Shown piece after piece: positions 1-9,936 of a stretch of 64,000 nucleotides of DNA. The translations under genes were made by a program, and so were the position numbers. Source of the DNA: Andalucia godoyi (taxonomy: Eukaryota > Discoba > Jakobea > Jakobida > Andaluciidae); contig VRVR01000025.1 in NCBI GenBank assembly GCA_009859145.1, positions 69,211 to 133,210 of the forward strand. The letters run 5' to 3'. The notes under the pieces are model-generated. The model saw nothing but the letters and a program-made list of their open reading frames with translations, searched no databases and was not told the DNA's origin. Within the stretch, counting starts at the first letter, position 1, and each line of letters opens with the position of its first letter.

Positions 1-21
1 TGTGTGTGTGTGTGTGTGTGT

Positions 22-80
<59 letters not shown>
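1..80. repeat. (TG)n microsatellite
   Basis: An almost pure TG dinucleotide tract with one interruption (GGG near base 22) opens the window. It is cut by the window edge, so the true length is unknown. It lies just past the 3' end of SEC5. Open frames read through it are low-complexity artefacts. Confidence 0.95.
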
Positions 81-82
<2 letters not shown>

Positions 83-131
83 TGACAAGAATGGTGGGTG
101 GGAGGATAGTATCATACATCTCAGAACCCGA

Positions 132-3100
132 TCACTGCTTCTTGGACGACGACGACGTGGCTTGCAAAAAGAATGGGCTCTGGAAGCAAGCCAGCTGCAA
201 GCGGCATTTGTATGCCGTGTCACGAAGCAGCGCCTCCTTCTTCTCCTTAAACGACGACTTGGAACCAGCCGACGATTTGCGTGGAACTTCGTCATCCGAG
301 AGCTTCCGAACCAGCTGGAAATTATGGTTAATGAGCGTCTTGAAATCCAAGACGTCTCGTAGAGACAGCCACAGAGATTGTGAGCGGTCAGACTGATAAT
401 TTGGACCAAGTGCACGCAGCAAAAACTCGACTTCCACCAACAACTGTGCTGCTCCTTGATCACTCATGCAATCAATGGATTGAGCAACATCCCAGAAAAT
501 TCCAAGGATATTGTCCACAAGATGTGGAAAAACGGATTTTGGATCGAGATTGAGGCGGGCAACCAACGCAAATACAGAAACAAGCTCCAACAGCAGTTCG
601 TGGACGTAGCTCCGAATTTCCGTTGGATCCTCTCTTCGTCGAGCATAGTCAAATCCATCCAGAATCACTCCCATGCGAATGAATGCGGACAGGCGGTTTG
701 TCTTTTTCTTCAAGAAGGACTTCAAAATCAACTCGTGCAGCGTTTCCAAAACAGGGACATATTCCGGTGTCGTCTGCGGAAAATCAATCTGCGAGAACAT
801 GCCGTGAGCTTGCGCCATAAAATGCGGCAGCGTTTCGTCGAGGAGCTGAGAACAGTGAGAAACCACAACGAGCCATCGTTCATCTTCCTCAGAATCCTCC
901 ATCATTATGCGAATCTTGTCATCATCGGTAGAAGCTGCTGCATCGCCAAAACCCGCATCATCACCGTTGATACCTTCAAGATTGAATGACGAATTCGAGG
1001 CACTCTCACCAATTCGGTCACCCTTGGTCGCTTCCAACTTTGGTGAGGTAGTGGCCTGCGGACCACTGCCGTCCGATCTCGCAGACTTGTCCAGCTGCAC
1101 TTTTGGAGAAACCAATTCTTGTTGCAGAACACGGTCTTCATCATTTTCGCGGACAAGGTCGACAGCCGTTTCCTCTTCCAGCATATCATTTTCTACCGGC
1201 GGAGGCGTGATCGAAGGGGACGGCGACGTCGAGCGACGAAGCGACACGCTCTTCACTTCCTGTGAAGATCCTTTGGTGTCTGCGATGGGAGCTGGCTGCT
1301 TGCCTCTGCGACGTGCAGATACACCGCCAGCTCCACGCAAACTCTTACCTTTCTCTTGCTGATCCGGCAAGAGAATAGGAGATTTTCCATCATTGGAAAA
1401 CCCAAATGACGACCGCGAAGTGCCGCTTCCCGATCGACGGTCTCTGCGTAGACGCGAAATTGTACCCGGCTCCTGCGTTCGGCCGAGGCCGGTCGTTTCC
1501 GGCGACACGGATCTACCGGAATTTTCGACGGTCCGAGGGCCTGGTCGAGAACTTGATCTGCCGTCGTTCTGTGCTGCATCGAGAATCTCTCGTTTCAGCA
1601 CGGAGTCGGAAGGCGGCGGCATGACCCTGTTGTACGGATGGTTGTTGTCTCCCGCAGAGTACCCGAGAACCGAGAGAGAAGGAAAAGCCGCATAATGCAG
1701 AACGTCTGCAAGTAACAGCGGCATCTCATTCAGGAAGATAACAATATGCAGCTGCAAAGCTTCGAGTTCCTCGCGCTTACCAACATGCTCAAGAACCTGC
1801 TGCGATTTGTTCAGCGACTGCATCATCCGCCGTTCAAACAACGACGGCCATTGGCGAAGGTCCGCCGGAGAATACAACATAGCAGAGACAACGTCCTGGG
1901 ACTCAGAAACGTTGGCAGTCAGTTCCGACACCAACCGGGATTTGATTTCTGCACTAACATTGAGACGATCAATCAATCGGACTGCGAACTGGCCACACCA
2001 TGAAGAGACCTCTGTCCGAGTTTGGCTGCATTTTCTCTTGACATACTCGACAGAGAGCTGTGCGACAGAGGACTTCAGTGGCTTCAGCACCGAAGCACCA
2101 ATCCCAGCCTGCTCCAGCCCACGAAGCGTGGCCGAGAGGAGCCGGATGCATTCAAGAGAGCACAATGCCTTAGAAACATACGTACTGATGACTGCCATCA
2201 CCCTCTTCGAAATTGTCTTCGACGGCTGCCCTTGGGCCTTGCCTACAATTTTCCAAGCAGTAGAGATTTTGTTCTGCATTGTCCACGAAAGCTTGGAGAA
2301 GTGTCGAAGATACAGTTTTTCCTCTTCCAATGGCATCCCGCCATCGTGAAATACGAGCTTTGCTTCTTTTCCTGAACCACCCGAATGCAGATGTGCCAGA
2401 GATGACTCGGAAGCTGACAGTGGCATGGAGGACTGCGCCTCGGGCTTTGAAGCCATAGAAGAAGCGACAGAAAGTTGTTGTACGGTTCCTGTCGACAACG
2501 AATGATGGATGGGCTTGTCCTTTGTGTCTTTGGAGGGGCCAACCACCAAAGAAACGGAGCTCAATAGCTGATCTACAGAGTCCAGCTGATGCTGCATAAA
2601 CAACTCTGCAGGATCGGGCTGCGAATCCAACACCCGAAGATTACGAATCAAACGCTCTGCTTCGGCTGCATCTGAAACCACGGCCAGCCGTCCTGCGAGG
2701 CCCTTTCGAACATTTTCAATGATGCTCTCCACATGGGCGATAACCTTGTCAAACACGTGCACTCCCTTCACAGACGAGACGAATGACTTTGCTTTTCTGT
2801 ACTCCAACGAAACACGGTCATAATCGCCCTTTGCAATATTCTGCTGCACTTCCACCGGCAATCTGAACAAGAAGCTGAACCGCTTCACCAGTAACAAGAC
2901 ATTTCGAATTCTGTCTGCCTGCGCCTTGCGCTCCAGCACTGGATTCAAAATCCTCTTTGCATCTGCCTCGACAAGCCCCATTTGCTCTGCAATGCCATCA
3001 ATGTCCACTCCCTTGAACGAATTCGTAGAAATTCCATCAATGGCAACTTTGCACTGCAGGAAAAGAGACAGATTGTCCTTGACCAATTTCTGCAGCGACA

Positions 3101-3566
3101 ACACCTGCGACTGTGTGGACTTTTCAAGTGTAATAAGCCCGGACTCCAAGTCATCCAGCGACGTCTGCTGATGAACGGTGCATAGAAACTCTACTGGATC
3201 AAATGACACCGAGCTCGCATCCGTTCTTGATCCTTGTTGCCGTCGTCCAACACCGTATTTCCCACCCAACGACTGACTTCGAGGCCGTTTTGCAATCTGC
3301 AATGGATCAAATTCTTCTTCTTGAAACGCAATGTCCACCACTGGAGATATGGTCGCCTGTGCTTGTGCCTGCGCCTGTGCCTGAGCCTCGGCCCTGTCCT
3401 TGTTCTGCAATTGCGACTGCGACTGCGACTGCGACTGTGATTGCGATTGCGACTGTGACGACTTTGCTGGATTGAAATGACCGGCAGACGGAACATACAA
3501 GGATGGATACCGTTCGGACATGTCCAACCACGACCGAGGCTCCTCCTCGTAGTAATCATCATCCAT
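132..3566 (-). CDS. SEC5: Exocyst complex subunit SEC5 (EXOC2)
   Basis: Single-exon gene of about 1144 residues. SEC5 is a core subunit of the octameric exocyst, which tethers secretory vesicles to the plasma membrane. The conserved SEC5 core begins near residue 125 (FDPVEFL, then the TSLDDLESGL helix and LVKDNLSLFLQCK) and runs through the helical rods. The N-terminus carries Ser-Gln and Ala-Gln dipeptide runs, and residues about 650-850 are a Ser/Arg-rich insertion absent from compact homologues, making it longer than the human protein (about 924). The IPT/TIG domain at the N-terminus of animal SEC5 is not visible. The start is the ATG at 3566; the frame continues three codons upstream only to a TTG. 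It is divergent from ALG1 across a short AT-rich spacer. Confidence 0.85.
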   Translation of the reverse strand: MDDDYYEEEPRSWLDMSERYPSLYVPSAGHFNPAKSSQSQSQSQSQSQSQSQLQNKDRAEAQAQAQAQAQATISPVVDIAFQEEEFDPLQIAKRPRSQSLGGKYGVGRRQQGSRTDASSVSFDPVEFLCTVHQQTSLDDLESGLITLEKSTQSQVLSLQKLVKDNLSLFLQCKVAIDGISTNSFKGVDIDGIAEQMGLVEADAKRILNPVLERKAQADRIRNVLLLVKRFSFLFRLPVEVQQNIAKGDYDRVSLEYRKAKSFVSSVKGVHVFDKVIAHVESIIENVRKGLAGRLAVVSDAAEAERLIRNLRVLDSQPDPAELFMQHQLDSVDQLLSSVSLVVGPSKDTKDKPIHHSLSTGTVQQLSVASSMASKPEAQSSMPLSASESSLAHLHSGGSGKEAKLVFHDGGMPLEEEKLYLRHFSKLSWTMQNKISTAWKIVGKAQGQPSKTISKRVMAVISTYVSKALCSLECIRLLSATLRGLEQAGIGASVLKPLKSSVAQLSVEYVKRKCSQTRTEVSSWCGQFAVRLIDRLNVSAEIKSRLVSELTANVSESQDVVSAMLYSPADLRQWPSLFERRMMQSLNKSQQVLEHVGKREELEALQLHIVIFLNEMPLLLADVLHYAAFPSLSVLGYSAGDNNHPYNRVMPPPSDSVLKREILDAAQNDGRSSSRPGPRTVENSGRSVSPETTGLGRTQEPGTISRLRRDRRSGSGTSRSSFGFSNDGKSPILLPDQQEKGKSLRGAGGVSARRRGKQPAPIADTKGSSQEVKSVSLRRSTSPSPSITPPPVENDMLEEETAVDLVRENDEDRVLQQELVSPKVQLDKSARSDGSGPQATTSPKLEATKGDRIGESASNSSFNLEGINGDDAGFGDAAASTDDDKIRIMMEDSEEDERWLVVVSHCSQLLDETLPHFMAQAHGMFSQIDFPQTTPEYVPVLETLHELILKSFLKKKTNRLSAFIRMGVILDGFDYARRREDPTEIRSYVHELLLELVSVFALVARLNLDPKSVFPHLVDNILGIFWDVAQSIDCMSDQGAAQLLVEVEFLLRALGPNYQSDRSQSLWLSLRDVLDFKTLINHNFQLVRKLSDDEVPRKSSAGSKSSFKEKKEALLRDTAYKCRLQLACFQSPFFLQATSSSSKKQ
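3360..3460. repeat. Tandem hexanucleotide repeats inside SEC5
   Basis: Two adjacent runs of a 6-bp unit, GCCTGT-like and GCGACT-like on the plus strand, encode the Ala-Gln and Ser-Gln dipeptide tracts in the N-terminus of SEC5. They stay in frame, so length changes by whole units would be tolerated. Confidence 0.85.
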
Positions 3567-3966
3567 CTTGCACAATTACCCAAATATTAAAGTAAATTGT
3601 AATAACAATATTACTTTTTAAATTTTCTTTATTAAAATAAAAATAAAAAAATCCAAATAAAAAAAAATACCAGAATGAAATCAATTAATGGAAAGGGAAA
3701 AGGAAAACAAAACCAAAGGGAAATTCGATACACCTTTCACTTTTTGCACCAGTTTTCATTAAACGAAAGCATCAAAGCATCAAAAATGACTTGAAAAGGA
3801 AAAGCTTGCAAGCGAGCCTCGAGCTTTGAAGTGTCTGCGCTTTTCTCTTTCTTTCTGCTCTGTTTTGTTTTGTTTTGTTTTGTTTTTTTCATTTTTTACG
3901 AAAGCAGGAGCAAAGGGACAGAGCAAGAAGGGAGATGAAAAATTGAGAAGAAGAAAAAAATTCGCC
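3567..3966. other. Divergent SEC5/ALG1 intergenic region
   Basis: An AT-rich spacer between two divergent genes, with A-runs and T-runs and a (TTTTG)n stretch near 3860-3890. It presumably holds both promoters. I see no convincing motif or RNA gene. The frame of ALG1 stays open upstream to about 3826 and encodes a hydrophobic stretch, but no ATG opens it. Confidence 0.6.
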
Positions 3967-5304
3967 ATGGGTACAGCACAAAAAGGCGGAAATGGAAGCA
4001 TTGGACTTGTTGTACTTGGAGATATGGGAAGGTCTCCGCGCATGCAATATCACGCAGTTGAGTTTTTGAAGCGTGGGTTTGATGTTCACATGATTGGCTA
4101 TTGTGGATCGGATTTTCCCACGGCGCTGTCGCAGAATCGTGGGTTTCATCCACACGCGCTGCAACCCTTTCCTTCTTATTTGGATCAACGGCTGCCGTAT
4201 GTGGTCAAAGCACCCTTGAAGGCAATGTGGCTATTCGTGGTGCTGCTGGTGGCGCTGTTCACGAATCTGGTGCTGAAGTATCGACCTCGGTTGGTGCTGA
4301 TTCAAAACCCGCCGGCGATTCCATCGATTTTTTGCACCGTCTTGATCTGTCGCTTGTTCCTGTGGAAGACAAAAGTATGGATAGATTGGCACAACCTGGC
4401 ACACACTCTGACTCCTCCGAAGTTGGCCGCGCTTGCAATGATCACTGAATACTGGTGCGCTGGCTTTGCGGATTTGCATATTTGCGTGACGAATGCATTG
4501 CAAACACACGTCGAGCATGCTCTTCCCTTGTATTCTGTAAGCCGTAGTGTATGCTGTTTTTCAATGTTCAAAAAACACAAACAGCCCGTCTCTGCGAAGA
4601 AGCTGGAAGTCGTCGTACTTCACGATCGCCCTGCAGATCGCTTCCAACCAGTTGTGTTGTCAGCAGAGAGGATTTCTATTCGACGTCGGATTGTTCCGAG
4701 CGTGGAGTGGAAAACCAGCACCGTGCTCGTCGTTTCAGGCACCTCGTGGACTCCCGACGAGGATTTCTCCATCTTGCTCAACGCAATCTCGGGGCTTGAT
4801 TTGATGCTTCAGGAATGGAGCACGAGCGCTGCAATGACGTCAAGCAGGTTGCATTTTGTATTTGCCATCACTGGAAAGGGCCCTTTGAAGTCGTTCTATC
4901 AGGAGAAGATTCGCCAAATGGACTTCCAGTTCTGCACCGTTCTGACGTTGTGGCTCGCGGCGGACGACTATCCCAGCCTCCTGGCCAGTGCGGATCTCGG
5001 GGTGTGCCTGCACACGTCCTCCTCTGGACTTGACCTTCCCATGAAGGTTTTGGATATGTTTGGCTCGGGCATCCCTGCGCTAGCTGTTCATTACGACTGC
5101 CTGTCTGAACTGGTGAAGCACGGCCATAATGGGCTGGAGTTTTCCGACTGGGCCGATCTTCGTGACAGGCTGTTCAGTTTGTTTGTCGATAATCCTGCGG
5201 CTCTCCAAGAGATGACCGCGTACGTGCGGAACGTCGAGACACAAAGTCGATTTCCTCAAGAATGGGAGACCTCGGTGGGCGCCTTGCTCCCTAACGTCTC
5301 TTGA
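3967..5304 (+). CDS. ALG1: ALG1 beta-1,4-mannosyltransferase
   Basis: About 445 residues. ALG1 adds the first mannose to GlcNAc2-PP-dolichol on the cytosolic face of the ER in N-glycan assembly. Diagnostic stretches are VLGDMGRSPRMQYHA at the N-terminus, QNPPAIPS, the DWHNLAHT motif, and the C-terminal GT-B sugar-nucleotide site SSGLDLPMKVLDMFG. A hydrophobic segment at about residues 80-100 is probably the membrane anchor. The start is the first in-frame ATG. Positions 4537-4584 form a 48-nt in-frame segment beginning GTAAGC and ending ACAG that interrupts the family alignment before the VLHDRPADRF motif. It could be a tiny facultative intron, but its donor differs from the GTATGN used elsewhere here. 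Confidence 0.88.
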   Translation: MGTAQKGGNGSIGLVVLGDMGRSPRMQYHAVEFLKRGFDVHMIGYCGSDFPTALSQNRGFHPHALQPFPSYLDQRLPYVVKAPLKAMWLFVVLLVALFTNLVLKYRPRLVLIQNPPAIPSIFCTVLICRLFLWKTKVWIDWHNLAHTLTPPKLAALAMITEYWCAGFADLHICVTNALQTHVEHALPLYSVSRSVCCFSMFKKHKQPVSAKKLEVVVLHDRPADRFQPVVLSAERISIRRRIVPSVEWKTSTVLVVSGTSWTPDEDFSILLNAISGLDLMLQEWSTSAAMTSSRLHFVFAITGKGPLKSFYQEKIRQMDFQFCTVLTLWLAADDYPSLLASADLGVCLHTSSSGLDLPMKVLDMFGSGIPALAVHYDCLSELVKHGHNGLEFSDWADLRDRLFSLFVDNPAALQEMTAYVRNVETQSRFPQEWETSVGALLPNVS

Positions 5305-5884
5305 ACAGGAGGGCTGCAAGCACGTCGATTTTATCTTTTTTTCAATTTTTTATTATTATTATTATTTTTCCCCCTCCCTTCCTTTAAAATTTTCTTTTAT
5401 CTTTTACTCGTTTGTATCCACTTTTTCCTACATCTGTAAATCGTGAGTGGCATCCTAGCCCCTCGCCAAAACACGAATCATTCTTGATCATCGGCTAAGA
5501 TGTCACAGAAATCAGATACCAGCGACATGTGTCTTGTTTTTGATTTGGTGATCGTCGTCATCCATAATTCGAATTTTTGTTGCGAATCAGTCGCTCTCGG
5601 GGCCCCTTGGACGACTGATTTGCAGGATCGATTTGCTTGCAGCATTTTTGCAATCATACCAATTAAAAACGAATTAGAGATTGGTGCAGTGCATCGCAGG
5701 CGCGCGCGGGAAGCATCTGCTCAAGTGACTCGTGTCACGGAGAAACAGCACTCACTATCGAATATTGTCGAAATAGTACAAAACGAGAGTCGCGAAAGAT
5801 CAGAGCGTTTTTCTTTTTCCTTTCTATTGTTTTCTCATTCTGTGATTTATTAAACCTCTCCTTTCTTCTTCTTTTTGCGCCACG
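5305..5884. other. ALG1-XPF intergenic region with an inverted repeat
   Basis: 580 bp without a supported gene. After T-rich ALG1 3' flank it holds a perfect 9-bp inverted repeat: AATCAGTCG at 5585-5593 and CGACTGATT at 5612-5620, with the palindrome GGGGCCCC in the loop. An open frame at 5500-5853 has no recognisable protein character. The last 80 bp are pyrimidine-rich and probably form the XPF promoter and leader. Confidence 0.5.
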
Positions 5885-8800
5885 ATGTTATCATTTCATG
5901 AGCAAATTATAGCTGAAGTGAGTGCAGAAGATGGGCTTCTTGTTCTTGGCCGCGGCTTAGGGCTGGACAGCATTCTGCTGCATTTTCTCAAGGTTCATGC
6001 CCGGAATCCATCACTTGTATTTTTGATGAACATCTCTCAGGAGGAGGAACAGTATCTTGTGGACGAGCTTGCGGCATGCGGTATTTCTCCACTGCCTAGA
6101 GTCATTTCATCGGACTTCAGCGCCGACGAGCGTGTGATGCTGTACAGACAAGGCGGATGTCTGATCGTTACTTCGAGAATCCTGGTTGTGGATTTGCTGC
6201 ATCAGCGAATTCCCCCTTCGCTGCTTGGCGGTATATTGGTCTACCACGCTCACCAAGTGACGCCCGGATCAAACGAAGCATTTGTACTGAGACTCTTTCG
6301 TCAGCAGGCCCCGAGAAATGCGTTCGTAAAGGCATTCACAGACAGCCCGGAGAGTTTTTTGCACGGGTTTGCAAAGGTTCCTAAAGTGCTGGGCTCGCTT
6401 TGCGTCTCGAAGCTGTACTTGTGGCCTCGGTTTCACGCTGTTGTCTCCGATTCTCTCGAAAAACACACACCCGAAGTCGTCGAGATTACTTGCCAACTCA
6501 CACCTCGAATGCAGCGGATTCAAAAGGCGATCCTCGATACGATAGTTGCCGTTATTGACGAAGTGAAGTCTATGAACAAGTCTCTGGATATTGCAGAGGT
6601 CACTTTGGAAAATGCATTGCACAAATCTTTTGATACTTTGATTCGCATGCAATTGGATCCGATATGGCACTCGGTCAGCTCCAAAACCAAGGCACTGGTG
6701 TCCGACATAGCGTCTCTGCGAAAGCTTCTGGACTACCTAATTCGGTATGATTGCGTTACATTTTACAGATTCTTAGAGGTTTTGCGTTCGCAGAAGCCTC
6801 TGTGGATGTTCAGCAAGGATGCAAACAGGATATTTGAGCAAGCCCGAGATCGTTTGTTTCGCTTGAAGAAGAAGAAGCCAGCAGAGAGCATATCCTTGAA
6901 GCCTGCCAAGACAGAGATTTCGAACACACTCAAAACTGCAATGGAAGAAACAGAAGAATTGGACAGGCAAGACGACGAGCGGGATTTCGAGATCCAGCTT
7001 GTCCTGGAAGAGAATCCGAAATGGGGACTATTGAATGAGGTGATGAAGGAGATTGCAGAAGAGACCCGACGTATTTTATCTGCCTCTCAGCCTGCACCAA
7101 TCGGCACTACGTCAATGAACGTAGATAGAGTTTACGAAGACGAAGACGATGACGGTGATGATGGGGGCGACGAGGACGAGCCTGCGAGCCAGTGTGGCGC
7201 TGCAGACTTTGTGCAATCCGCGAAACTCTCAAATGGCTGCGGTCATGCCGGCCAGAAGCATCCAGGCTCTTCTTCCTGCTGCGCTGCATCGTCGTCATCT
7301 GCCGTGGTGCCGCCCCCAAAGAAGAAGCGCAAAGTCATTTTCACTGATTCAAGTGCGTCCAATTCTGTCATTGCGGTGCACGACGAACGCGCTGTTATGT
7401 TTTTGGAGGACATTCTTGGTGCCAGTCCTCTCAGCTTAGAGTTGAATATGAAGAAGCATCCGTACTTGGTCCGGGAGTTTCATCGATGGCTCAGGAGCCG
7501 GAAACGATCTCGAGCGATGCCTTCGGAGTCGTCTTCTGGAAGCAGGACGTTTGATCAGGAGAGGGAAGCTCTGCTGAAGCACTTTGTGAAGGGACGCGTG
7601 AACAACAAGGCAGATGCTTATGTGAAATCAAGACGCATTGCGTCGTCGTCCTCTTCATCATCGTCGTCCTTTTCATCATCGTTGTCCACTTCCTCGCTGG
7701 ACAGCATTGGTCAGCTTTTTCAAACAAGTGAGGAATCTGCTCTTGAGCAGCTCCTCGATCGCCTGGAATCGAATTCCGCGGCTGATCGTGAAAAACGGAG
7801 GAACCGAATCGCAAACCAAGTGTCGAAGGAAATTTCCAACCTCGAGAAGAAGATCCAATCCGAAAAGGAAAAACTGCGAAAGCTGCACGGTGTGTTGGAA
7901 AATAGTACTGCTGTTCCTTTCGCAGAGGATCTTGAGAAAAGTTTTGCAAAGTTGGAGAATCGTCGAAGAAAGCTTGTGCGAGAAATTGAGATCAAGTACT
8001 CGATCGTCTTGGAGGAACAAGAGGAAAGTTCTCGTTCAATCTCGGAGGATTCCGTCATCGAATTTATGGACTCGTTTTCGGTCTTGCAGCCAGCGCAGTC
8101 GCATGTTATCATTCCCATGTCCGGACATGGCCACTTGACTCAGGGGCTGGATGCGATACGACCACATTTTATTGTCATGATGGATCCCGATGTTACGCTT
8201 ATTCGCCACATTGAGATTTTCAAAGCCCAGCACCCCGGATTTCCGCTCCGCGTCTATTTCTTGGTGTATGCACAATCCGTCGAGCATCAGAGGTATCTGA
8301 CTTCGCTTCGACGCGAACAGCAAGCGTTTGAAATGCTTATTTGGGAAAAGAGCAATCTTGTGATTCCTTCCCACCCGACTCCTACCACATCTCTGGTGCA
8401 CGTCGCAGTGTCGTCCAGTGCACTCTCGCTCTCATCACGAGAAGGAGGATCAGGAATATCAGAGTCTTCCCTTGGCCGATCCAAGATTCTGATTGATTTG
8501 CGCGAGTTTCGGAGTGCTCTACCGTCCATTCTGCATCAGCGAACATCTAAAATTGTCCCCCTTACCTTGGAAATTGGTGACTACATCCTGTCTCCGGAGA
8601 TATGCGTCGAAAGAAAAAGCATTACCGACTTGTTTCAATCTTTAAACAGTGGTCGGCTTTACAATCAAGCTGAGTCTATGGGGCGCTACTACAAGATCCC
8701 TGTGCTGTTGATCGAGTTCGATGAAGATCGTGCATTTGCGTTGCAGAGTGTGTCGGATCTCATGGACCGAGAGTTATCCGCGACCAATATTTTGTCGAAA

Positions 8801-9250
8801 ATCTCGATTCTTGTTATGCACCACCCGCGGCTTCGAATTCTGTGGTCCAAGTCTACACACATGACTGCAGATGCGTTCCTGGCTTTGAAAACGAACCACG
8901 AAGAGCCGAATGAAGCCGAAGCGGCCTCCAAAGGCATTGACGACGGGTCTGGAACTGGTTCGGCTGCCTCTTCCGCGTCTGTGTCAGTGAGTGGCGTTGT
9001 TGCAAATCCGCTGCGACTGGCTTCCGGAGGATCGGCCTCGAAACTGGATGCGCTTGTTACGAACGAAACGTACTCGGATGCAATCGACCTCTTGAAGAAG
9101 CTGCCGGGTGTGACGCACCATAACGTGCGGTCGATTATGAGCAAATACGAATGCTTGTTTGATCTTTTCCATGCTCCTGAAGAGGATCTTGTCGCACTGC
9201 TCGGCTCTGCGAACGGTGCCAAGCTGCACAAGTTCATCAACCAGGATTAA
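5885..9250 (+). CDS. ERCC4: XPF/ERCC4 structure-specific DNA repair endonuclease subunit
   Basis: 1121 residues, intronless. XPF pairs with ERCC1 to cut 5' of DNA lesions in nucleotide excision repair and in interstrand-crosslink repair. The N-terminal two-thirds is the inactivated SF2-helicase-like module (LSFHEQII, CLIVTSRILVVDLL). The nuclease domain lies near residues 865-1000 with ILIDLREF and the metal-binding signature GDY(x9)ERKS near 898-911, so catalysis should be intact. A C-terminal double helix-hairpin-helix (LKKLPGVTHHNVRSI) is the expected dimerisation module. Residues about 475-485 contain PPPKKKRKV, which includes a 7-residue match to the classical monopartite nuclear localisation signal. 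Acidic and serine-rich linkers make it longer than the human protein (916). The start ATG follows a pyrimidine-rich leader. Confidence 0.93.
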   Translation: MLSFHEQIIAEVSAEDGLLVLGRGLGLDSILLHFLKVHARNPSLVFLMNISQEEEQYLVDELAACGISPLPRVISSDFSADERVMLYRQGGCLIVTSRILVVDLLHQRIPPSLLGGILVYHAHQVTPGSNEAFVLRLFRQQAPRNAFVKAFTDSPESFLHGFAKVPKVLGSLCVSKLYLWPRFHAVVSDSLEKHTPEVVEITCQLTPRMQRIQKAILDTIVAVIDEVKSMNKSLDIAEVTLENALHKSFDTLIRMQLDPIWHSVSSKTKALVSDIASLRKLLDYLIRYDCVTFYRFLEVLRSQKPLWMFSKDANRIFEQARDRLFRLKKKKPAESISLKPAKTEISNTLKTAMEETEELDRQDDERDFEIQLVLEENPKWGLLNEVMKEIAEETRRILSASQPAPIGTTSMNVDRVYEDEDDDGDDGGDEDEPASQCGAADFVQSAKLSNGCGHAGQKHPGSSSCCAASSSSAVVPPPKKKRKVIFTDSSASNSVIAVHDERAVMFLEDILGASPLSLELNMKKHPYLVREFHRWLRSRKRSRAMPSESSSGSRTFDQEREALLKHFVKGRVNNKADAYVKSRRIASSSSSSSSSFSSSLSTSSLDSIGQLFQTSEESALEQLLDRLESNSAADREKRRNRIANQVSKEISNLEKKIQSEKEKLRKLHGVLENSTAVPFAEDLEKSFAKLENRRRKLVREIEIKYSIVLEEQEESSRSISEDSVIEFMDSFSVLQPAQSHVIIPMSGHGHLTQGLDAIRPHFIVMMDPDVTLIRHIEIFKAQHPGFPLRVYFLVYAQSVEHQRYLTSLRREQQAFEMLIWEKSNLVIPSHPTPTTSLVHVAVSSSALSLSSREGGSGISESSLGRSKILIDLREFRSALPSILHQRTSKIVPLTLEIGDYILSPEICVERKSITDLFQSLNSGRLYNQAESMGRYYKIPVLLIEFDEDRAFALQSVSDLMDRELSATNILSKISILVMHHPRLRILWSKSTHMTADAFLALKTNHEEPNEAEAASKGIDDGSGTGSAASSASVSVSGVVANPLRLASGGSASKLDALVTNETYSDAIDLLKKLPGVTHHNVRSIMSKYECLFDLFHAPEEDLVALLGSANGAKLHKFINQD

Positions 9251-9372
9251 GGCGGACTGCAGCAAATTGCTGAAGCTACGTTTTGACCCTTCTTTATTGT
9301 TAGAGTTGTGAATCGGCAAACACGCTGCAGATGCAAGAGGCGAAGCCATGAGCCCCTTCCCGCTCTTCGGTT

Positions 9373-9936
9373 TTAGGAAGACTGGCTGCGGATTTTCTTG
9401 ATTTCCTCAAGAGTCTTGGAAACATGGTCGGAAAACGACATTTGTGAATTGAAGACGTACGCAACCTTGCCCTCTGCGTTAATCAGGTACGTAACTCGCC
9501 CAGGGATCATTCCAAACATGGAGCTCGGAACTCCGAATTCCTTGCGCGTCTTTCCGCCCTCATCTGCCAGCAGCGGGTACTGGAGACGATGCTTGGACTT
9601 GAACTTGTTCTGTGCATCCACTGAGTCCGACGAAATCCCAATCACAACCGCACCAGCATCCACAAAGTCCTGGTACGAGTCCCGGAACGCGCATGCTTCC
9701 TTTGTGCAACTAGCCGCCTCTCGGCATCATTCGTAAGTCATTACTGTCTGGAACGCCACAAATCACGAATCGGGAAAAGTGGAAAAGGTGGAAAACCCAT
9801 ACCCGAAAGTGTCCGCTTTGGGATAAAAGAACAAAACGACTGGTTTTCCTCGGAATTGGGACAGTGTCACGGTTTCTCCGGCTTCGGTCTTGAGCGAAAA
9901 GTCTGGTGCGGCGTCGCCGGCTTTGATTTCCGTCAT
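9373..9936 (-). CDS. PRXQ: Peroxiredoxin Q/BCP-type thiol peroxidase (two exons)
   Basis: Exon 1 is 9936-9803 and exon 2 is 9709-9373. The 93-nt intron starts GTATGG and ends CTAG. Joining restores DTFGCTKEACAFRD, the PrxQ active site, and gives 156 residues, the normal family length. The peroxidatic Cys is residue 46 and the resolving Cys is residue 51, the one-helix Cys-x4-Cys arrangement of PrxQ/BCP. The intron falls inside the Gly codon just before the catalytic Cys. The protein reduces H2O2 and organic peroxides with thioredoxin as reductant. The usual Pro before the Gly is Phe here. No targeting peptide is seen, so a cytosolic location is likely. It is convergent with XPF. Confidence 0.92.

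Noticed and set aside
3826-3966. Hydrophobic N-terminal extension of ALG1 as a signal anchor
   Set aside because: The extension opens with TTG and has no ATG; it comes from a T-rich leader. An internal hydrophobic segment can serve as anchor.
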